Below, piece by piece: positions 44,527-53,310 of a stretch of DNA of 64,000 nucleotides. The DNA lies in assembly GCF_029784135.1 (NCBI RefSeq), contig NC_073745.1, positions 316,112,287 through 316,176,286 of the forward strand, in the 5' to 3' direction. The position numbers and the translations under genes are program-made. This DNA is from Toxorhynchites rutilus septentrionalis. Its lineage: Eukaryota; Arthropoda; Insecta; Diptera; Culicidae. The notes beneath the pieces were generated by a model. The model saw only the letters and a list, made by a program, of their open reading frames with translations. It searched no databases and was not told where the DNA came from. How positions within the stretch are numbered: the stretch's first letter is position 1; each line of letters starts with the position of its first letter.

Positions 44527-45113
44527 TAACGTTTGGTTACAGGTGTTAACAATGGAAGTCAACAAAGAGAGATTTCGGTACATTTGGATGGTTTATTGGT
44601 TTTTGGTGCCGATTCTGTAACAGCTAATGACGTGCAATTTTGATTTCGTCGATTTCGTACAGACATTTTGACGTAGGACTACGTCTTTCATTTGTATACC
44701 GGGGTGTAAAACCAAAGTTTCGAGAACGAAAGCGTTACGCTGAAGACCGAGATTTTGAGCGTTAATAGCTCTTAAACAACTGAACGAAATGGTATGATAA
44801 ACACTTCATTTGAAAGATAAAATGTCTACGCGTCATATACTTGTTACTTTTTCATCCAAAAACTTGTTTCAATAGTCTTATAGGTGTCTATTGAAATCAC
44901 CAATCGGTATATAAGCGAGCGCCGCTCGTAAACCCACTCAGTTGAACAGCGATTGGAGCATGTTGTCGCTGTTGTTGTGAAGCTAATTTCGTTTATCATG
45001 AAAACGCTGATGAACGGTGTCACCAAGAGCCTGTTTGTGCACCTAAGGCCAAAAGGGAATCCATCAGGAGGAGAGTGATGCCACGGTTCCGCTTGAAACA
45101 TCGGAGCAGCCGC

Positions 45114-45137
45114 CACACACACACACACACACACACG
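45114..45137. repeat. (CA)n microsatellite in R2
   Basis: A CA tract followed by CGCGCGCGG. The same position in the other R2 segments (about 8027 and 48829) also holds CA-rich sequence, so it has expanded independently in each copy. Confidence 0.9.
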
Positions 45138-46052
45138 CGCGCGGAATTCTCGTTGCTATCATCGTTGCTGAAAAATAATCTGCCAGTTCCCCTGGGAATT
45201 GAAAAATACATTCATGCGAAAGAGTTTATTTCAATGTTTTCTATCCATATAACACTGCAACCAAATACATTTGGTTTTGTTATTTTTCAATCAATCGCAA
45301 TTAACAGGAAAGCTTCTGTATATTTTTTTTCCCCATCAGTGGAAATTTTAGTATCCAATATTGGATGCATAACATGAAAAACGGAAAATGTTTCACATCG
45401 CGAAAATCAAGTCATTTTCGAGCGATTATTTGCTTTCTACTCATATAATGCTGCGACCAAATACATTTCGTTTTGGATTTTTTCAATCAAGTGCGATCAA
45501 CGTAAGACCACGTCTTTCGGCAATTTATTAGAGGTGCAATGAATCTTTAGGAATTCCCGCTCTACGAGCACTGGCAAACAATGTTTACTCAACAATTTCT
45601 CAAACGAGAAATGGGTGTTGTGAGAAAGGATTAGCGAACGCGAAAACGACAAACGGGAGAAAGATACGTTTGGAGGTTGAAGGAAATTGGCAGAAAACTT
45701 CTTCATTCTATCATTCAAATAATGTGATTCATACCACATCGTTTTGCCAGAAAGAGATTATTAATGTTCAAAGGAGGAATCGAGTCCTCCGAGGAAATTA
45801 CCCAGCGCAAATTAGAGTCGACTATCGATTGCGGCATTCGTACACAAATAATTTTATAATGCAGTTTCACCAAAGTGATTTCTTCGGATATATTCACTAC
45901 ATCATGTCATGTATTTCATATTCTTCATTAAGAAATCCATATCCATGGCACCTATCTGTAACGAATTATTATCGAAACCACGATTTTCGCTAAATGCTCC
46001 TTTCAGTTCGGCCTGTAAAAAACTTTTCTGTACTCTAATCCATCAAATTTGG

Positions 46053-46366
46053 AGCCCTGAAAAGGGCCGTTGATTGTATGCTAAGCTAATATAGCACGCT
46101 CTCCTCGGATACGATGGGCCAGCTGGATGTCCTTGGGCTTGATGTGACGCGTTTTGCATGGATAGCACACAAATTGGTATCTTCGAATAAGCCTCCTGCA
46201 GCGTCATAGCCGCGGAACTTTGGAAGCGCAAGTCGGTTTTGAAGTCCTGAGCAATTCCACGAACCAAATGCTGCAAAGGTAGCTTGCGGATCAGCAATTC
46301 GGTCGACTTCTGATAGCGATGAATTTCACGCAAAGTTCCCGGTCGATAGCGATGTGGCTTCTCCAC
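46053..46366 (-). pseudogene. Histone H3 relic, left palindrome arm
   Basis: On the minus strand KPHRYRPGT is followed by [19 protein letters not shown], then [16 protein letters not shown] and LQEAYSK. These are H3 residues about 37-100 ([21 protein letters not shown] and on) with VA deleted and R-to-H and other changes. The C-terminal helix is frameshifted; the DNA still resembles [36 protein letters not shown] at 46053-46068 is the hairpin on this strand. The N-terminal tail is scrambled. Confidence 0.87.
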
Positions 46367-46749
46367 CTATCCTGCTACTGGTGCGCTTATCCGAGCTGAC
46401 TTCGTGTGTCTTACCACCGAATGACTAACGAGCTGTCTGCGAAAGACTAACGAGCTCGAGTCCTGACGGTGCGAGAGTAGAGTAAGAAATGAACGAAAGC
46501 AAAGGAAGCGTCATTTTATAAACCATAAAAGTATAGAATCTAAATCCCACCCTTATTATATTCGTGAGTATACAGTAAGCTTATATAATAAAGAGGGTGG
46601 GGTTTACATTCGATTCTTTTATGTTTTATAAAATGACACTTCCTTTGCTTTCGTTCATTTCTTACTCTACTCTCGCACCGTGAGGAGTCGAGCTCGTTAG
46701 TCTTTCGGTGGAAAGGCACACGAAAGCAGCTCGGATAAGCGCACCAGCA

Positions 46750-47072
46750 GCAGGATAGGTGAAGAAGCCACATCGCTATTGACCGGTAACTTTGCGTGAA
46801 ATTCGTCGCTATCAGAAGTCGACCGAATTGCTGATCCGCAAGCTACCTTTGCAGCATTTGGTTCGTGGAATTGCTCAGGACTTCAAAACCGACTTGCGCT
46901 TCCAAAGTTCCGCGGTTATGACGCTGCAGGAGGCTTATTCGAAGATACCAATTTGTGTGCTATCCATGCAAAACGCGTCACATCATGCCCAAGGACATCC
47001 AGCTGGCCCATCGTATCCGAGAAGAGCGTGCTATATTAGCTTAGCATATAATCAACAGCCCTTTTCAGGGCT
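46750..47072 (+). pseudogene. Histone H3 relic, right palindrome arm
   Basis: Reading plus: [19 protein letters not shown] (unchanged H3 alpha-N region), then [31 protein letters not shown], and a frameshifted C-terminus where CAT-CCATGC-AAAACGCGTCAC still matches the H3 gene. AGCCCTTTTCAGGGCT at 47057-47072 is a perfect hairpin. It shares the deletions of the other two relics, so all three derive from one broken ancestor. Confidence 0.87.
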
Positions 47073-47559
47073 CCAAATTTGATGGATTAGAGTTCAGAAA
47101 AGTTTTTTACAGGCCGAACTGAAAGGAGCATTTAGCGAAAATCGTGGTGTCGATGATAATTCGATACCGATAGGTGCCATGGATATGGATTTCATAATGA
47201 AGAATATGAAATACATGACATGATGTAGTGAATATATCCCCATATCGAAGAAATCACTTTGATGAAACTGTTTACCGTTTGTCGTTTTTAAGTGTTGGGA
47301 AAGGGCATTATTTTTGCTGAGTAAATTCCAAGAAAAAATCCATTCCTTCTTTAAGCGTGATTCATTCTGCTTCGGATCAACGGAACAGTGATAATCATTT
47401 CATACAAAAGATAAAATGTCCAAGAGTTATATGATTGCTATTTATTGAGTCGGAAAATTGTTTCAATAGCTTAATGAATGCTTCGAAAACAGGTTATAAA
47501 ATGACGCTTCCTTTGCTTTCGTTCATTTCTTACTCTACTCTCGCACCGTGACGACTCGT

Positions 47560-47961
47560 TTGTTTGGGACCAAGCAGATAGCAGGTTAGTCTTTCAGTGG
47601 TAAGGCACACGAAAGCAGCTCGGATAAGCGCACCAGCCGCAGGATAGGTGAAGAAGCCACATCGCTATCGACCGGGAACTTTGCGTGAAATTCATCGCTA
47701 TCGGAAGTCGACCGAATTGCTGATCCGCAAGCTACCTTTGCAGCTTTTGGATCGTGGAATTGCTCAGGACTTCAAAACCGACTTGTGCTTCCAAAGTTCC
47801 GCGGTTATGACGCTACAGGAGGCTTATTCGAAGATACAAATTTGTGTGCTATCCACGTAAAACGCGTCACATCATGCCCAAGGACATTCAGCTGGCCCAT
47901 CGAATCCAAGGAGAGGGTGCTATATTAGCTTAGCATATAATCAACGGCCCTTTTCAGGGCT
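47560..47961 (+). pseudogene. Histone H3 relic, third copy
   Basis: This copy keeps the most of the N-terminus: GGGACCAAGCAGATAGCAGG at 47567 corresponds to the RTKQTAR codons, and a KAP-K-AR-like stretch follows in shifted frames. From about 47648 [29 protein letters not shown] and [10 protein letters not shown] are readable. GGCCCTTTTCAGGGCT at 47946-47961 is a perfect hairpin. The upstream CTTTCGTTCATTTCTTACTC block equals that at the palindrome centre and probably derives from the H3 promoter/leader. Confidence 0.85.
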
Positions 47962-48462
47962 CCAAATTTGATGGATTAGAGTTCAGAAAAGTTTTTTGCA
48001 GGCCAAACTGAAACGAGAATTTTCGTTTGGATGCCATACAGCATCGAGGAAATTCCTGAAAGATCTAATCGTTGCTGAAAAATAATCTGCCAGTTCCCTG
48101 GGAATTGAAGAATACATCCATGCGAAAGAGTTTATTTTAATGTTTTCTAATTATATGGCGAACACAGCGACCAAATACATTTGGAAAGCTTCTGAAGATT
48201 ATTCTTTCCCATCAGTAGGATATTTTCGTATCCAATAATGGATGCATAACATGAAAAACGGAAAATGTTTCGTATCGCCAAAATTATATAATTTTCAATC
48301 GATTATTGCTCAGTCGCCGAAATTTTCATACTCAGAGAGTTCATTCTCCTCTAGTTTGCCTTCCAAATTGCCATCGTAAACCACACCTTCTCTCGATTCA
48401 ATCACGCACGAAAAGCATACTGAAATGATATTCTGGTGGTGAAACCCATTCATTTTTCGTGA

Positions 48463-48613
48463 GGCGTCGTGCACAAATTACGTAACGCGATAAGGGGGGA
48501 GGGGTTAGATGTTGCGTTACTTTCTGTTTATTAGAGATAGGAAATTGCGTTACGAAAGGGGGGGGGAGGTTCAAAATCCGGATTTTTGCGTTACGTAATT
48601 TGTGCACGACGCC
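48463..48613. mobile_element. MITE, 151 bp, TGA duplication
   Basis: The inverted ends GGCGTCGTGCACAAATTACG and its perfect complement (26 bp in all) are flanked by TGA (48460-48462 and 48614-48616). The R2 copy at about 8475 has the empty site CGTGAGGACATCGAC, confirming insertion and the 3-bp duplication. G-rich strings (GGGGGGAGGGG, GGGGGGGGGAGG) lie inside each arm. Confidence 0.9.
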
Positions 48614-49454
48614 TGAGGACATCGACAAGACAACATCGTTACTGAACGAGCTGAACGGCGAGGGATCGAGGTATTCATTACCTGGCTTGACCTGACCTGA
48701 AATGCAATCAGTTTGTTTTAACTGTGAGGGAGCGCAGAAAAGCCGATCGATCAGAAGGAGAAGAGAAGGTGACCAAGAGAGTATCAGCATCGAAATACGG
48801 TTCCTCGGGAAGACATAGAAGCAGCCGCCACACACACACACACATACACGCGCGCAACTCTTTTCGTTTGCTGGTTATCGAGAGGAAACCTGGAAAGAAA
48901 TGATCGTTGCTGAAAAATAATCTGCCAGTTCCCCTTGGAATTGAAAATTACATTCAAGCGAGTTTATTTTAATGTTTTCTATCCATATAATACTGCGACC
49001 ACATACATTTGGTTTTGTGATTTGTCAATCAAGTGCAGTTAACAGGAAAGCTTCTGAAGATTATTCTTCAGAACAAGGTTTTTTGTATCCAATATTGGAT
49101 GCATAAAACCTTGAGTCTTCAAAGTAACACTCTCGTTTTTGAAGTCACCCAAATATTTATTTATTCATTAATTCAGGATGGATTTAGATTCAACTTCAAA
49201 CAAATGATCTCTAAATCAACGATAGTCATACGTCACCCTTGCGGTTATACCATAGATATAACCCACTTCCTGTTTTTGATGTTAAAGATGCACCTTGCAC
49301 TGAAATGTCCGTCACAGAAATAATCGAAGCTGACTGGCATGTCTGAAGTCTGTAGATCGATCATAGAACAGTTTTAAATCATTTGTTCAAAGTTAGATTC
49401 AAAAATGTTCTGGTGTCACACCAATTAACACCAAAAACAAATGAACAAATGAAA

Positions 49455-49806
49455 AGAATAAACCGAATATCTTAAACGGATGGTGACTGGGAATGAGAAA
49501 TGGGTCACATACGACAATTTGTGCGAAAACGATCATGGTCAAAGTATGGTGAAGCAGCTCAAACAGTGACCAAACCAGGACTAACGGCCAGGAGGTTCTA
49601 CTGTGTATTTGGTGCGACTTGAAAAGAAACATTCATTATGAGTTGCTTCCGTGCGGCCAAACACTAAATTCAGATCTCTACTTTCAACAACTGGGCCATT
49701 TCAAGCTAGCGATTGACCAGAGTTGACCAGAATTCTAACCAATTCTAACATTTTAAAACGAGTTTTGAATTTCACGCAAAAATAATGAAGTTGTTCCCCC
49801 AACCTA
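49455..49806 (+). pseudogene. Mariner transposase fragment (different from copies 1 and 2)
   Basis: Plus-strand translation gives LKRMVTGNEKWVTYDN (first catalytic region, with GDEKW changed to GNEKW), RKRSWSKYGEAAQTVTKPGL and then HYELLP-GQTLNSDLYFQQL in another frame. It stops after the KLAIDQ-like region and is followed by a mariner-type end GTTCCCCCAACCTAA at 49790-49807. The first half and the region with the second and third catalytic Asp are missing. Confidence 0.75.
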
Positions 49807-49935
49807 ATACAGTGGAATCCGTTTATAATGACATCGAAGGGAGGTCATGTTAGGCGGACGTCATGCAAAAATTTTTGTGAAAAAACACGTTTTTTATGTA
49901 AATACGTACTAATGCCTGTGAAGAAGTCATTATAT

Positions 49936-51227
49936 TAGGCTGTCAAAAAAGTCCTGCGGTATTTTTTTTTAATTTTCATTTGTTCATAAAATTAGTTACA
50001 ATCATCTGTTTTAAGTCAAATATGCGCCGTTTTGTTCGATGACTTGTTCCCAACGAGATGCCAACTTCATAATTCCCCTGTTATAGAAGCTCGCTTCCTT
50101 ATTGGCAAAAAAAACTCGGATAGCCAATTTTCACAGGCCTCTTTTGTGGCTAACTTCTGACTACCTAGCTCGTTCGCCATGGACAAAAACAGGTGGTAGT
50201 CACTTGGTGCAAGGTTCGGACTATACGGCGGATGCAAAAGAACCTCCCATCCGAGCTTCCGGAGCTTCTGGCGCGTCACCAAAGAAGTGTGTGGCCTGGC
50301 GTTGTCCTGATGGAAGACAATGCGGCCTCTGTTTATCAAAGATGGCCTCTTCTTCATGAGTGCTACCTTCAAGCGGTCCAGTTGTTGGCAGTACAGGTCC
50401 GAATTGAGCGTTTGGCCATAGGGAAGCAGCTCATAATAGATTAAATATTCCTTGACAATCCCACCAAACACACAGCAGAACCTTCCTGGCCGTTAATGAG
50501 GGCTTGGCCACTGTCTGAGCCGCTTCAGCGGGCTTCGACCACGACCGTTTGCGCTTCACGTTGTCGTAAGTGACCCACTTTTCATCGCCAGTCACCATCC
50601 GCTTCAGAAACGGGTCGATTTTGTTGCGATTCAGCAGCGATTCACATGCGTCGATACGGTCAAAGATGTTTTTTATTGCGTCAACGTGTGTGGCACCCAT
50701 ACATCGAGCTTCTTTGTGAATCCAAGCTTCTTCAAATGGTTAATAACGGTTTGATGACTTATCCCCAGCTCTTGGCCGATGCTACGGCTGCTACTATGCC
50801 GGTCTTTCTCGGCTAATTCAGCGATTTTGTCGCAATTTTCGACGACAGGCCTTCCGGAGCATGGCGCATATTCGACGACCTCTACACCAGAACGAAAACG
50901 TTGAAACCATCGTTGTGCGGTGGAAATGGGAACTGTATCGGGTCCATAAACTGCACAAATTTTATTGGCAGCTTGAGATGCATTTTTGCCTTTGTCATAG
51001 TAGTACTGTAAAATATGTCGGGTTTTCTCGTTATATTGCTCCATATTTGTGACACTATAACTCACGAACGACTTAACCAAACAAAACACTGTCAAGGACT
51101 ATATTATAGCGCGCAAAAATACCTTTCCAACAAGCTATAGTATGACTCGATACAATGAATACTACTAGAACTACGCGCTTACAACGACACCTCGCGGAAA
51201 TACCGCAGGACTTTTTTGACAACCTAA
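49936..51227 (-). mobile_element. Mariner transposon copy 2 (inactive)
   Basis: The ends are TTAGGCTGTCAAAAAAGTCC and GGACTTTTTTGACAACCTAA, with TA on both sides (49934-49935 and 51228-51229). The length is 1,292 bp and the orientation is opposite to copy 1, with which it is nearly identical through the transposase region. Confidence 0.92.
50067..51041 (-). pseudogene. Mariner transposase, frameshifted
   Basis: It starts MEQYNEKTRHILQYYYDK at 51041. The helix-turn-helix region (ISTAQRWFQRFRSG, QELGISHQTVINHL) is intact. The frame breaks at about 50690, where one extra T gives a stop after HTLTQ. The second piece has RIDACESLLNRNKIDPFLKR and the first Asp in VTGDEKWV. A second break near 50450 precedes the piece with HQDNARPH (second Asp) and YSPNLAPSDYHLF (third Asp kept, the preceding D changed to N). 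All three catalytic Asp persist across three frames. The C-terminus is altered after WLSEFF. Confidence 0.9.
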
Positions 51228-51334
51228 TATCATTATTTTTTTTACAAATAATTTTATATGAGAACCAAACATTGTTGTTTAATTACGTAATAATAGGCGG
51301 TTGGTCAATATAAGCGGAGTCGAATTCTACTGTA

Positions 51335-52060
51335 TTTCTTTGTGTAAGTGTCTGTTTTATCAGATTGTTTGAGATTTGTTTGAGTTTTACACATCCAGTT
51401 GTTCGATCATAACTTTTACTAAATACGTACTTATGCATGTGAAGCGGAGTCATAATAAACAAAATCTACTGCATTTCTTTGTGTTTTCAGATTTTAGTTG
51501 TTTGAGTTTTACACATCCAGTTGTTCGATCATAACTTTTACTAAACCAAAAAATTATCACAATTTTAATAATGTTCCTTCAGTTATATGATTCCTGAAAT
51601 GACAAATTGATAATGTTGGAAACAATTATACATCCGGCATAAGATTTCTAAAAGCAATAAAAAATATGATTGGAAAGAATTACACCTTTGAAGGCTGCTA
51701 ATTGCAGAATGTAAGTTTTGAAAATTAAGTGGTGTGAAATAACTTTGCAAAGTATCGCTATAGCCATGATAAGAAACGTAGTAATGAATTTAGAGTATTC
51801 TGAAATTAATTATTAAGCTCATATCTTTACAGTTCAACATATTCAAACGTATTTAGTGTTAGCGTATACTTTTTTGAATATATTTCCCTGGAGAAAATTT
51901 ATAGAAAAATTTACTCATGAAGAACCAAAACAAATTCGAGATATAACAAATATCTTCCGTAGATTTCGTAGACTGATAAATGAAACAACAACTCAAGGAT
52001 AATAATCAATTTCATGCATCATCTATGCTTCAAAACTGACATATTTTTCTTTATTATATA
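51335..52060. other. Spacer with a duplicated ~75-bp block
   Basis: GAGTTTTACACATCCAGTTG then TTCGATCATAACTTTTACTAA occurs twice (about 51382 and 51501), each after CTGxATTTCTTTGTG. The word AATACGTACT.ATGC.TGTGAA also links this stretch to the pogo-like MITE. No gene. Confidence 0.5.
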
Positions 52061-53310
52061 CAGGTCGGACTCGATTATCCGGAGTATTGATTTTTTTTTT
52101 CATTCCGGATAATCGAATCCTCCGGATAATCGAGTCATAAAAAAACGAGTTTTCTCTCGGTAAACGTAATATAATTATGATTTGCACTTATTTATTAAAC
52201 ATTTTTTCTAGGTTGACCCGTTTGTATGTTCGTGACTTTGTAACTTTGTCTGTAGCGCTGTACCACATTAATAGAAATTTAACCCTCTTCTTGTTGACCA
52301 ATTGATCTGAAATTTGGAACACATCTTTATTTCTGGTGTCATTATAAAACTGCGTATTCCATGATCTTCAAAATCCAAGATGGCGGCCGCTACAAAATGG
52401 CGGATTATATATTTCTTCAGAACCGCTTCAATGTGGGTATCAAATGCAAGGGCTTGATTAGTAGAACACAGTTATTCATGAAAAATGTAAATCCACGATA
52501 ACGGCCGCTACAAAATGGCGGATTACACATTTTCTAAAAACCCCATCAATATGTAAATCAAATGAAAGGGATTGACCAGTAGAACACAGTTATTTATGCA
52601 AAATGCAAATCCAAAATGACCGCAGTCCCAAAACAACTAATTAATTTTTAAATGGTTTCATTCAGCTTAACCTGTTTGTATGTATGTTTGAGTGTCTTGT
52701 AGGGTTGCCACACTGCTACTTATCCAATTATTTTCTAGCTTTCAGTACATTAAATCGTATAACATTAAAAAAAATGTTTTTTTAATTTTCATTTCTTACC
52801 TAACTTTCTTCGGAATATTTTGATGATATACTGTATTCTATTAGTCAAAACATTTCATTTGATACCCATATTGATGGGGTTCTGAGAAAAGATTAAATCC
52901 GCCATTTTGTAGTGGCCGTCATCTTGGATTTGCATTTATAAATATCTATATTTCACTAGTCGAGCCCTTTCATTTGATACCCATATTAATGGGGTTGTGA
53001 AAAAAATATATAATGCGCCATCTTGTGGTGGTGGCCATTTTGGATTTGAATTTTTCATAAATAACTGTGTTCTACTAATCAAGCCCTTACATTTGATACC
53101 CATATTGATGGAATTCTGTTAAAATATGAAATCCGCCATTTTGTAGTGGATTTGCATTTCTTCATAAATAACTGTATTCTACTAGTCAAGGCCTCTCATT
53201 CGATACCCATATTAGCTATTCAATATGGAATTATTATAAAAATTATTCAAAATTTCCGAAAATCAAAAATAAAATACTCCGGATAATCCCGAATAATCGA
53301 GTCCGACCTG
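52061..53310. mobile_element. Tigger/pogo-like element carrying the ~118-bp satellite
   Basis: The inverted ends are CAGGTCGGACTCGATTATCC at the left and, at the right, GATAATCCCGAATAATCGAG then TCCGACCTG. TA precedes the left end; the right TA is not preserved. The interior (52200-53220) contains the CCTCTTCTTGTTGACCAATTG arm piece, satellite units in both orientations and the CCAAAACAACTAATTA block of the large composite at 13-25 kb. A satellite element therefore inserted inside this one or was captured by it. No transposase. Confidence 0.7.

Larger units (their letters stand above)
45862..47270. repeat. 1.4-kb palindrome of divergent H3 relics
   Basis: The left arm 45862 to about 46555 and right arm about 46575-47270 are inverted copies: CAAAGTGATTTCTTCG against CGAAGAAATCACTTTG at the outer ends, and CTTTCGTTCATTTCTTACTC near the centre. 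The spacer is only about 20-40 bp (TATTCGTGAGTATACAGTAAG). Arms differ by small indels, for example an extra CCCATAT near 47240, and by local substitutions. Such long hairpins are unstable and suggest a recent inversion or foldback event. Confidence 0.82.
45497..48010. mobile_element. R3-type segment carrying three histone H3 relics
   Basis: Start-like CGTAAGACCACGTCTTTCGG (about 45500) follows the superfamily left-end pattern. It contains a 1.4-kb palindrome (45862-47270) with two divergent H3 relics and a third direct relic (47560-47961). The right-end block seen at 42241 is not found near 48010, so the right limit is set by the return of R2 sequence. Confidence 0.5.
44670..49272 (+). mobile_element. 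R2 repeat copy 2, expanded by H3-bearing R3 sequence
   Basis: The left end is GACGTAGGACTACGTC after GACATTTT; the right end is TAGTCATACGTCACCCTTGC then ATAACCCACTTCCTG (about 49272). 44670-45400 and 48015-49272 match the two halves of R2 at 5282-8981. Between them lie H3 relics (45497-48010). It preserves the uninterrupted site of the R1 insertion (44841-44857). CA tracts at 45114-45137 and 48829-48844 occupy the same place as in R2 copy 1. It may be two R2 copies joined by recombination. Confidence 0.55.
49810..51332. mobile_element. pogo/Tigger-like MITE split by a mariner
   Basis: The inverted ends CAGTGGAATCCGTTTATAAT and, on the other strand from the right, CAGTAGAATTCGACTCCGCT, are flanked by TA (49808-49809 and 51333-51334). 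Its own sequence is only about 230 bp; the rest is mariner copy 2. CAGT starts with TA duplication fit pogo-type elements. Confidence 0.65.
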
